Source: Prostheceraeus crozeri (Eukaryota > Platyhelminthes > Polycladida > Euryleptidae). From it: a stretch of 64,000 nt of DNA. Positions 41,741-50,766 of the stretch are shown here, one piece after another. Position 1 is the stretch's first letter. Every line of letters starts with the position of its first letter. The translations under genes were made by a program, and so were the position numbers. The notes below the pieces were generated by a model. The model did no database searches, was not told the origin of the DNA, and saw only the letters and a list, made by a program, of their open reading frames with translations. The stretch spans positions 186,001 through 250,000 of the forward strand of contig CAJQUW010013657.1 of NCBI GenBank assembly GCA_907163375.1. Reading direction: 5' to 3'.

Positions 41741-42770
41741 TTTGGTGAAAACGGCAGCAGTGCTAACGTGAAAGTCTGTTTGTTGAATGCCGGTACTATG
41801 CGACAGAGCAAATGAGGTGGAAATGATGGAAAGGAGGAAATTTGATATCTGCTGCATTCAAGAATCAAGATGGTGTGGAGGTTTATCTCGCACGATTGCG
41901 GGCAATAACTGCAAATACAAGTTCTTCTGGAATGAAGATGATGGCACCCTAGTGGGTGCTGGCGTTCCCACGAAGGAGTGATCACGTGTTATCTGTCAGC
42001 AAGTTCAACAATCGAATAATGTCCATTCGTGTCCTTATGGGGAAAGCCGTGCTACATGCTATGTCTGTGCATGTGCCTCAATCTGGCTGTTCCACTGATG
42101 AAAAAAGAAAATTTTATGGTGATTTATTGCACGAGCTATCATCGGTTCCATCGGATAAAATTCTTGAAGTCGCGGGCAATTTCACTGGCCACGTGGGTAG
42201 GAGTTCTGATGGTATCACAGGAATGCGTGGAGATTGCAGCTTCGGCTGTAGAAACCAATATGGTATCAGACTGTTGGACGTGTGTGGTCTTCAACCTGAC
42301 AATCATGACCACGTTCTTTGAAAGATGCGATAGCAGACTCATTACATGCAAGTCTGGTGGCTCTCATTCCCAAATAGATTTCTGCTTCACGCGTCGCAGT
42401 GATTTACGAATAGTGAGAAATGCAGGATTAATTGGAGGCGAAGACTTCGTCTCTCAGCATAAGCTACTTATGTGTAACCTTACTACATCGACGACATTCC
42501 TAAGACCTCGCAGTTATCCTGCGAAACGTTAACTGTGGCTGCTAAGAGATCAGACAAGTAGGTGTTTCAAGAAAAAGTCACGGAAACTGTTCTCGTTCAA
42601 CCGAATCGCTCGTCTGATGATGACCGGAGTCTTTGGTCTGTTATCATCTATCAAGGAGCTGCTTGGACTGTTAACAGTGTATGTGACTGGATCAAGGATG
42701 GCAGAAGTAAGCCTAGAGAAACTTGATGGTGGAGCGACTCTGTCGTGCACAACCTATGTGTTTCTCTGTT
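41741..42770 (+). mobile_element. LINE fragment: APE-type endonuclease and start of linker
   Basis: Pieces in more than one frame read LNAGTMRQ, RRKFDICCIQESRWCGG, NCKYKFFWNEDDG, LHAMSVHVPQSG, VAGNFTGHVGRSSDGI, SQIDFCFTRRSDLR and FVSQHKLLMCNL. These are the blocks of the APE endonuclease of RTE/CR1-like LINEs ('LN.GTM..R..E....RRK.DI.C.QE.RW....VAGDFNGHVG...QIDF...R..D'). The catalytic Asp of GDFN is Gly/Asn-shifted here (AGNFT), and several frameshifts are present, so the copy is dead. Confidence 0.7.
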
Positions 42771-43074
42771 CGGAAAAGTGCTATAAAGATTGTCACCTGT
42801 TCCACGAGCCTTTTGCTACTAGAAGTCAACTTTTTAGAAAAGCTTTTCGACTCCGTCCTGCACCTACCAAATCCAAACCTACCAAAAACTCGCTTATCCG
42901 TTTTTGCAGATAACTTAATACATTATCATTTCTTTTTTACTTCTGTCGTGACTCGCATCATTCCGCTCTTATGCATTGTACACTGTCGAATGCGTCTACC
43001 GATTGTCATTTGTAGTAATTTGTAGTAGTAATTACAATTATAATTAAAATATTATTATTATTAATATTAGCACA

Positions 43075-43740
43075 GGCAATCAGCGAAAAGTATGGAAGAC
43101 AGCGAGGTGGAGACAAACAAGAGCACCTAGCAGCTAAATGACGCGCGAGATCACCGGTATCTTAAGTGAAAAAGAACGCTGAGTCGGAGAAGATAGAAAA
43201 TCTGGAGAATAAAGATCGCAAAAAACCTCTTGTTCAAACTTGCCACGACGTTCAGAAAGGAAAACCAAGACGTCACAAATGCGGGCTGTATAAGAAATTA
43301 GGGGGGAATCGGTGCCCGTTCGGAAGCTGAAAGCCAAGAAGCATGGAGGGTACACCACGCTAGACTACTGATCGTCGAGAACTCATGGGATTCCTAGTCT
43401 TTATCACCTCAAGCTTCGGTGCAGGGTCCTACTATCAACATCACTGAAAGCATGGTAGAAGTGGCTTTGGATTCCATGAAGTCAGACAAAACACCTGGTC
43501 CCTCTGAAATTGTTTGTGGAAATGATTAGTACTGCAGCTGGAGTTGAGGTAGAGTTGATCGCTAAGCTCACCAACCTGGTTATAATTAAATGAAGAATTC
43601 CCAACAATTGGAATATCTCATTGATCGTTGATTTTTGCAAAGGCACATCACTGTGGGAGTTACAGAGCCTTAAAATGCTGCATGAAGCTGGATTATATGA
43701 CATAGGACAACGGAGTGACGCACGCTGGACCGCTTGAGTA
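43075..43740 (+). mobile_element. LINE fragment: linker and start of reverse transcriptase
   Basis: Frames with several stops read NAESEKIENLENKDRK and then ITESMVEVALDSMKSDKTPG with PSEIVVEMISTAAG. The latter matches the first RT block ('M..AL..MK..KAPGPS.I..EM') of the same LINE type. It overlaps the 41090-41640 fragment in content, so at least two copies are present in this stretch, all in the plus orientation. Confidence 0.65.
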
Positions 43741-43824
43741 ATATATAATATAAGCAGTAATAAAACAAGTCAGATTATCATCATCACACAGACCGTTTCA
43801 TAAATAATTGCACAAAAAGGTTTA

Positions 43825-44547
43825 GTCCGGCAGCCAGAACGAGTTTCTGCAGGGAACGAGGCCGAATGTGAGACTCTCACAGAATGATATACACCCTATG
43901 CCTACTACGAATCGGCACGTCTGCCGAGTTCTAGTGAGTTCCTCTTCTTGTCAGACAAGATCAAAGAAAAACACATGTAGATCCAATGGGACGCAGATTG
44001 CATTTTTTGGCCAAAATGAAATTTTGTATGTTTTCTCTGATTAAACGAAAAGTACAAAGCGCACAGTCATAATTTTTGGCATGGAATGTCTTCAGGTCAT
44101 TTCCTATGATGTGCATGCACTTTTATCATGCTTCTGATCGACAATGTATGTGAGAATGTGGCTAAATGTGGATAAAGTAGCTCAAAATGTTTGTGTTTGG
44201 CGACATTAAGAGGCTCACCAAATCTAAATGCGTTTAGCTATATAAACAGGGGTGCATGAAAATGAAAGGAATTGAACTGAAGACATTCCATGCCAAAAAT
44301 TATGACTGTGGGCTTAGTACTTTTTGTATAATTAGAGAAAACATACGAAATTTCATTTTGGCCAAAAAATGCAATCTGCGTCTTATTGGATTTACATGTG
44401 CTTTTCTTTGATCTTGTCTGGCAAGAAGAGGAACTCACCAGAACTCGGCAGACGTGCCGATTCGTAGCAGGCATAGGGTGTACATCAATCTGTGAAAGTC
44501 TCACTTTCGGCCTCGTTCCCTGCAGAAACTCGTTCTGGCTGCCGGAC
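43825..44547. mobile_element. MITE with long inverted arms
   Basis: Arms of about 275 bp (43825-44098 and 44276-44547) are inverse copies with scattered mismatches, around a 177-bp spacer. The ends are GTCCGGCAGCCAGAACGAGT and its inverse, and TA lies on both sides (43823-43824, 44548-44549). It is a fold-back MITE, probably Tc1/mariner-type. Just left, cagaccgtttcataaa resembles the terminal repeat of the Tc1 element at 30727. Confidence 0.8.
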
Positions 44548-44549
44548 TA

Positions 44550-46266
44550 TTAGCTCATGTTCAAATGTAATTTTCGTTTGAAAGTCCTGGTTCAATTTTA
44601 ATTAACCATATACCGTATGAAACCTTTTGTTCCATAGATTATTTTGATATAGTACATTTTACTTTCTGAAGAGGTCAGTAGGCCGTGCGAAATAAAATTA
44701 ACCGTTTTCTTTGATGCAGGATTTCAAATATGAAGACGACAAAAATTTAAGTGAAAATTGACAGATAGTGTGAGCTATCATTCAGCTTCATCATGATGCG
44801 AAGTTTTTAAGATTCGTTGAATGTACAAAGAGATACAGTACCAATCAGTTTTACCAAAAAATTGCTACTAAAAGAACATTTGACTCGATTTTTCGATGAT
44901 GATGATGCTCAATTTCAATGATCTTAGCAACATGTGAAACTTTATGTTTAGTACTCTACATTGGCAGAGCATTTAGGTTGTGTCTGGTCAGTTGTGGTCA
45001 GCAGACTTAAAACCATGAATTTATGGTCAATTCATTCACCGATGCCTTACAGGCAAATCTACGAGAAACAGAAAAACTAAGATTGTCACCATTCAATCAC
45101 GCTTTTGATAAGCTTTCAGATGATATAACTTTTTTCGAATTTCGACAACATTTAGTATAGTTTTACTCAATTAACACGTTTACCTGATTTTGCGCCTACT
45201 GTCGCGTTTACAATGCTTTTAGCGGTCAAATACACACAGCTTAATAACTTTTATTGTGTTAAAGCTGACGTTTTCGAGTTTGGGTTTAAAAGAATCCTGG
45301 TGTTATCAGCTCCAAGAATATGCAAGTTTTATCAAGATCGGTCCATCCGTTTACTGGCAAAATTCAAATTCATGTTACTCCCACACTCAGTCATCATTTC
45401 CCTCGTTTGAGGCCAGAAGATTTCGAATCTCTGATCCGCAGACATGGCCGCCTGTCTGCACAGCACCTGTTCACAGACAATATCAATTCTTCACGCCGTA
45501 GTTGCTGACGCTGGCGTCCGATAAAGGGATCGACAAGATTTTTATACCTCAATGAATGATGACAGGAGGACAGACGAGTGCCGACATGAAATGATCAGCT
45601 ATGAAGCAACCAACTTTCAATCACTAATTACTGCATTCTATTAGGCAAACCACACTGTTTCCTAAGCCTATTGTCTCGACTGGTCAAGTGAATAAATTTA
45701 GTAATGAATCAATTATGAGCTCACGATTAATTTTATGAAAATAAGGAAAAAAGATAAAAGAGGTTTTCGTGATGTGCAACGATTTAGGAAACGGACTGCA
45801 TATTTCCGCCAACATTTTCCGTCTTACGAGGGGCTGCTGACGCTCGCAGCACGATTACACAGCATTCCTCCATCTCATTCGATCATGCGTATCTTCTACT
45901 TTCATAACAGTCTTCCTGCATTCCTTTAGCACCATGATTTTTCATGTGGTTGGTCTTTCTGTCTTCTATTCTGTTAGAAGTTCCGTGCTTATTTAAGAGG
46001 GTAGTTGTCATCTCTTCCGATCATACGACGCATCCATCGTCAGCTTCTCTTTTCACCACCTCAACAGCGATCTCCGTAGATCAGTGTTATTGTCGGCAAG
46101 TTTTTCTCAGCAGTTTTCTTAGCATGGATTTTCTGTTCTTCGGATGACACCATCTTCTGTAGATCTCATGTTCTACGTCTCTGAGCCATAAGTCATATAT
46201 TTTCAAGTCTTCCTTTTAGTCTGTTAATATAGCTTCTTCCATACGTCACCGATGAGAGTTGATTAA
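44550..46266. other. Intron DNA, nothing firmly recognised
   Basis: The minus strand around 45900-46200 has a weak resemblance to the downstream part of LINE coding regions, too weak to call. Ends with the GATTAA target copy of Polinton B (46261-46266). Confidence 0.4.
46261..46266. repeat. 6-bp target duplication of Polinton B, left
   Basis: GATTAA, identical to 63224-63229. A 6-bp duplication is the family hallmark. Confidence 0.9.
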
Positions 46267-46721
46267 AGTAGTATATAGTGTGACATCCGGCGCGACGCTT
46301 CGCTTCGCTTGCGCCGGATGTCACAATTTTGCGGGTTTTTTTCAAAAAATCAAAATTTCAAAAATTTCAAAAATTTAGGTAGACTTCAAATTTCACGTGG
46401 CCGAAGGGCGAAAATTTAGGTAGTGACAAATTTTCAAAAAAAAACAAAATATCACGTAATCGAAAATTTAAGTTGTCTCAAAATATCACGTAATCGAAAA
46501 TTTAGGCGGTCTCAAAATATCACGTGGACGAAAATTTAGGCGGTCTTAAAATATCACGTGGTCGAAAAATATCACGTAGCCGAAGGCCGAAAATGTAGGC
46601 AGATGAAAATTTAGGTAGACCAAAAATATCACGTAGTCCTAATATACCAGAAGATTGTATTCAAAATATTTCTTTAAAAAATTGAAACCTCAACGGGGGA
46701 AGCCTCAGAAATGGAAGGAAT
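46267..46721. repeat. Left terminal inverted repeat of Polinton B
   Basis: Matches the inverse of 62741-63223 with indels. It holds a terminal hairpin (46279-46293 pairing with 46311-46325) and tandem sub-repeats of the form aaaatttaggcggtctcaaa plus atcacgtg. It extends into the first codons of the gene at 46711. Confidence 0.95.
46279..46325. repeat. Terminal hairpin of the left TIR
   Basis: TGTGACATCCGGCGC pairs perfectly with GCGCCGGATGTCACA. The 17-base loop is made of gcttc repeats. The right TIR has the same hairpin with a longer loop (63155-63211). Confidence 0.85.
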
Positions 46722-47136
46722 AAAAGTGGAAGAAACCGCAACAATATATCCTTCGTTATCATATGAACGTAGTTCTACTTTAATGAACATTGAAAAGATA
46801 AACAACGAAAAGATGAATAAAGAAAAACATAAAGACAGAGTTAGGTATATGAAAGATAAAGAATCACAATTATTATTAAGATTAGAGCATTATAAAAAAT
46901 TAAGAAAGAGATGGTCTAAAGTTAAGAATGTAACACAAGGAATTGGCATATTCTTAACAATAAGTTTAGGTGCTTTAACAATTGTTATATCTTCAGGTGT
47001 TTTAGTAATTCCAGTAGTTGCTACAGCTTTAACAGGTACGGGTGTTTTTGCAACTTCACTTGTTACAATGTTAGATAAATCTTTAATAACTAAGAAACGA
47101 AAATCATTAAAAACTAAGCATTTACATATTAATTAA
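46711..47136 (+). CDS. Polinton protein with coiled coil and C-terminal membrane segments
   Basis: A 141-residue protein from ATG 46711. Residues about 25-75 are charged and coiled-coil-like (EKINNEKMNKEKHKDRVRYM, LRLEHYKKLRKRW). Two hydrophobic segments follow at about 78-120 (GIFLTISLGALTIVISSGVL, VIPVVATALTGTGVFATSLV), with a short basic tail. The 'LEHYKKL.K.W' stretch plus a hydrophobic pair recalls a small Polinton protein I have seen in arthropod elements, but no function is assigned. The start lies within the left TIR, so transcription probably begins in the TIR. Open throughout. Confidence 0.55.
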   Translation: MEGIKVEETATIYPSLSYERSSTLMNIEKINNEKMNKEKHKDRVRYMKDKESQLLLRLEHYKKLRKRWSKVKNVTQGIGIFLTISLGALTIVISSGVLVIPVVATALTGTGVFATSLVTMLDKSLITKKRKSLKTKHLHIN

Positions 47137-47185
47137 CAACAATGAAATTAGATAAACGATAGATCAAATTGCCATGCAAAAGATG

Positions 47186-47259
47186 TGCGGCTGGTAGGAT
47201 TCGAACCTACGACCAAGGTTAACTAGACCTGTGCTCTAACCATCTGAGCTACGAGCCAC
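47186..47259 (-). tRNA. tRNA-Thr(AGT)-like gene inside Polinton B
   Basis: On the minus strand the sequence folds as a tRNA. The acceptor is GTGGCT-G against CAGCCGC, all pairs forming if one C is bulged. The D arm is GCTC..GAGC, the anticodon loop CTAGTTA (AGT), and the T arm GTAGG-TTCGAAT-CCTAC. Box A (TAGCTCAGATGG) and box B (GGTTCGAATCC) of RNA polymerase III are intact. The bulge and one mismatch in the anticodon stem suggest either a divergent gene or a tRNA-derived pseudogene or SINE head. No intron. Confidence 0.6.
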
Positions 47260-47355
47260 TTACGCGACTCTGTCAGTTGGCAGGATCAAACCCTCACCAC
47301 CACACATCAGTTGTCAAGGCAATAATAATCAAAGAATAAATAACACGTCACAATT

Positions 47356-47694
47356 GTGACCGCCGACATTAAGGCAAGTAGCGGGGATCGATTGTCCACC
47401 AAAGCAGTCTATGACAAATTACATTACTACTTTCAAAGAGTATGTGATGATAATGTTATTACGTTAGATGAGATTGAAAAATTTGATCAAATAACTAATG
47501 AAGTAAATCAAATATCATTTCAATTACAGTCAGAAAAAGTTGATGATAAGAATAAACAGGATGGCAAAATTTCTAGTGATGGTAAAACTTTTACTGATGG
47601 TAAAATTTCTAATGAAGAAAATGATAAAATTTTTTTAGAAGAGCTAAAAACTTTAAGCGAAAATTTAAGCAAAACTTTATTAAACAAAACTTAA
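47356..47694 (+). CDS. Small acidic Polinton protein, unknown
   Basis: The frame codes for about 110 residues. The middle has short repeats of the type DGKISSDGKTFTDGKISNEE, and the ends are helical. It has no ATG near its beginning, so the true start is unclear and the left part may be upstream or lost. It is the second frame in the left block and I do not recognise it. Confidence 0.35.
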   Translation: MTADIKASSGDRLSTKAVYDKLHYYFQRVCDDNVITLDEIEKFDQITNEVNQISFQLQSEKVDDKNKQDGKISSDGKTFTDGKISNEENDKIFLEELKTLSENLSKTLLNKT

Positions 47695-47815
47695 AACGAG
47701 AAAACTTTAAACGAAAAGATGTCAGACAACAAAGCAATAAAAAAATTATTTGTTCAGTAAAATGTTTTTGTTGTATTCCAGTGTTACCACAAAATTCAAA
47801 TATTATATTTTAAAA

Positions 47816-48490
47816 ATGGATAAAATTAGAGCTGATAATTTTAAAAGAATAAAACAATTAGAAGAGTTAATAAAACAAAGAAATATTATGAAAGAAAATC
47901 ATCTTCAGCATAGAATGATAAAAGCTGGTATTCAATCTGATATGTTTGAAAAAATGCAGCAAAACGAGCAAGTAAAAACTGATTTTGAAAAAACTATGAA
48001 ACCATTTAAAACTCTTGAAAAAGAACTTACAAATAATGATAAACAAATTGATATAACAGATCCAGAGCACAAAACTATATTAGATGACTATGGATTACTA
48101 GAATCAAACATTAATAAGAAATTACCAAAATCTATGCAATTTGAACATTCTATTTCATTTATAGATGGAAAAACAATACCTAGATTTTATCTCGGACAGA
48201 AAGAAATATTTCCACAACCTTTTCGAGGTTTAATTTTTTCACCAGATAAATATCCTGTATTTTATTTTATTTTTATTATTTTTATTTTATTGTTTTTATT
48301 TTAAAAAAACAACTGTATTTTTACCAGATGATCCACAAGAATTACTAAATAGATTAAATATTTTAATATCTACAATAAAAGAAGGACATAATTCTAGTTT
48401 CAATGAAATTCATGCTATATTGAAAAGACTGTTAGAAAAGAAGATTCTAAATGAAGAGGATTATAAAAGTATAACGACCCGATGGTTCTA
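47816..48490 (+). pseudogene. Conserved Polinton protein of unknown function (broken)
   Basis: Beginning MDKIRADNFKRIKQLEELIK, the first part is a charged helical region. It is followed by a small globular part (FIDGKTIPRFYLGQKEIFP) and then a region reading LPDDPQELLNRLNILI and FNEIHAILKRLLEKKILNEE. The last pattern ('DDP.ELL.RL..L......G..N...E..AIL..L...G.....Y') recurs in many Polintons that I remember, with no known role. About one break. Confidence 0.5.
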
Positions 48491-48613
48491 GGGCTTCGCC
48501 CGTAGTTGAAATATGTTGTTTCTAATTTTTATCTATGATTTTTATCTATGATTTTTATTTATGATTTTTATCTATGATTTTAATCTATATTTATTCAAAA
48601 TTTTAACTAAAAA

Positions 48614-49402
48614 ATGTGTTCAGCAGATTTAGACAAAATTAATAATCATTTAGAAAATCTAACAGAGATTTTGGGTTCATCAAAATTTAGTACGACGTTA
48701 AAAATTATAACAACTACTTCATCACACACTTGTAATTTAGAACCTATTCTACATTTGGAACAAAATAAAAATTATCAAATTGCATTGACTAGTTTCTCCA
48801 CATTTAACACTATTCAAAATGTTATAAAAGATGTGTATGATCAATTTAGATATTCTACTGATAAAGGTAAAACGTGGAAAGTACTAACTTTTCTTCCTGG
48901 TTCTTACGAAGTTGAATCAATATCAAATGAAATTAAGAGACATTTAGGTATACCATTTAAAGATAAGAATTAACTACATTTTGCAGTTGAACCGGCAGTT
49001 AATAAATTTTCTCTTACTTTGGACGAAAATCATCAAGTTGATTTTAATCATGATAGATCATTGTCAGAGCTATTAGGATTTAATAAACAAACCTATAGTC
49101 AAGGTTATCATTTAGGTGAGAAGATTCCAAAAATAACTGAAATAAATTCAATTGATGTACATTGTGACATTATTGAAGGAGGATATATAAATGGTAAATT
49201 ATCAAATTTAATATTCAGTTTTCCAGCTTTTACTGTACCCATTGGTTATAGATTAAATGTAATTCCACAAACATTAATATATTTCCCTATTACAAGAAAA
49301 ACTATTAACAACATTAACATTAGAATCACTGATGAGAAAGGACAAGAAATAAATTTTGGAGGTGAAGAGATTATGATAGATCTTTTGGTTCGGGAGGTAT
49401 AA
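48614..49402 (+). pseudogene. Polinton virion-type protein (broken)
   Basis: Motifs include SSHTCNLEPILHLEQNKNYQ, IALTSFSTFNTIQNV, YSTDKGKTWKVLTFLPGSYE, SLSELLGF and YLNVIPQTLIYFPI-like text. The signature 'I.L....Y.IAL.SF.T.NSI.N...PTG.YE...I...I' is a widespread Polinton protein, probably a virion or fibre component. It is functionally parallel to, but not the same as, the LPSNS protein of Polinton A. About one break. Confidence 0.6.
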
Positions 49403-49474
49403 GCTCCCGTTCGGGAGGTATAAACTCCAGTTCGGGAGGTACAAACTCCCGTTCGAGAGGTATAAACTCCCACG
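49388..49474 (+). repeat. Four tandem hairpin units
   Basis: Four copies of a roughly 21-bp unit, gttcgggaggtataaactcc, follow the virion gene directly. Each can fold (GGGAG .. CTCCC). Confidence 0.8.
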
Positions 49475-49537
49475 CGAAGCTAGAGAAGTTTAATTTTCTT
49501 CTTCTTTTAAAATAAAAATAATATTTTTTATTAAAAA

Positions 49538-50302
49538 ATGAGTGAAGTGACCCCATTAAATAAAAAAACTCAAATTTAACCATCATCCAAATTTATCTAA
49601 TAAAGTTTTGTCAGTTATTTGTGGAAGATCAGGATGTGGAAAAACGTATCTATTATTTAAAATTTTAACGACTCCAAATTTTTTGGATTATAACAATCTT
49701 ACAATTTATACAACAACAGCAGAACAACCCGTCTATCAATTTTTCAAATATGGATTTGAAAATAATCTTAAAAAACAGCAATTGCTTCATCATTCAAAGA
49801 ATATGAAAATTCTGAAGATGAAGAAGAAATAAGTTCGTGGTGTGAAGAAGCAGCAAAAAATAATCAGTTAGTAGAATCCAATAAAAATAAGCATATAAAG
49901 ATACAATTAATAGATGATAGTGGTAATATGCAAGATCCTAGTAAACTAGATAAAACAATGAAACATTGTGTAATTTTTGATGATTGTGTTAATGATAGAA
50001 ATCAGTCAGTTCAGAGAAATTATTTCACAAGAGGTAGACATAATAACTGTAGTGTTTTTTATTTAACACAAAGTATGTATTCATTAGACGGAAGTGTTAT
50101 TAGAAAGAATGCAAATATATTTATACTATTTGAAATAAATGCAAGAAACTTAAGTGATTTGTTAAGAGATTTATGTGTAAGAAATAAAGATGAATTTAAA
50201 CAATCGTGTAACAATGCTTGGTCAAAAGATTATGGCTTCATTACAATTAATATTGATAAAAAAATTCATGATAGAGTTATAGAAGATTTGTTCTCTGACT
50301 AA
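49538..50302 (+). pseudogene. Polinton B packaging ATPase (broken)
   Basis: Walker A is CGRSGCGKTYLL and Walker B is KHCVIFDDCVND, followed by RGRHNNCSVFYLTQSMYSLD, which carries the sensor 'LTQ'. This is the A32/FtsK-HerA packaging ATPase, the counterpart of the Polinton A gene at 1736-2374, though the two are clearly different in sequence. It lies between the virion-type gene and the polymerase block. About one break. Confidence 0.85.
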
Positions 50303-50411
50303 GCTTCGCCCCGACTGAAAGTCGATAGAAAATATTTTTGGGGAGTGATCGAACGGAGTGACCGAATAATTTTTTCTTATAAATTTTTTGTTAATAAAAA
50401 TTAAAAAAAAT

Positions 50412-50717
50412 ATGTTGGATGTTTACAAGATAGAACATGTACCAGTTTTAAAAGATTATCGTCATCCTACAAATCCTGTAAATTCGAAGAAAGAAGTTAG
50501 ATTTTATTATCATCATAAATACGTAGCGCTCGTTACAGATTATAAAACAAAACATGGTATTAAACCGTGTGTTAAAACAAAGGACTTTCCACTTTGTTTA
50601 AGAAGTTTCCGAGTATTTTTGGCGTATAATAATTCATGGTGGTTGGTTAAGAAAGAACATTTAACAACACATGAATTAGAAACATTACATCAATTACATA
50701 TTCCTGTGTATATGTAA
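50412..50717 (+). CDS. Small Polinton protein, unknown
   Basis: A 101-residue protein from ATG 50412 (MLDVYKIEHVPVLKDYRHPT). It has no recognisable domain and is rich in His, Tyr and Trp (FYYHHKYVALVTDYK, NNSWWLVKKEHLTTHEL). It lies just upstream of the polymerase, separated by a short spacer. Open throughout. Function unknown. Confidence 0.45.
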   Translation: MLDVYKIEHVPVLKDYRHPTNPVNSKKEVRFYYHHKYVALVTDYKTKHGIKPCVKTKDFPLCLRSFRVFLAYNNSWWLVKKEHLTTHELETLHQLHIPVYM

Positions 50718-50766
50718 AAACGGAACCGAGGTTCTATGTAAAAATTCATTTTTTCTTTTAAAAAAT

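Noticed and set aside
45735-46147. Possible gene or LINE relic upstream of Polinton B
   Set aside because: Short frames on both strands with only a vague resemblance to LINE C-terminal text. Not supportable without a search.
47270-47330. A second tRNA beside the tRNA-Thr-like gene
   Set aside because: A GGTTTGATCC-like word is present, but no stem arrangement or box A goes with it.
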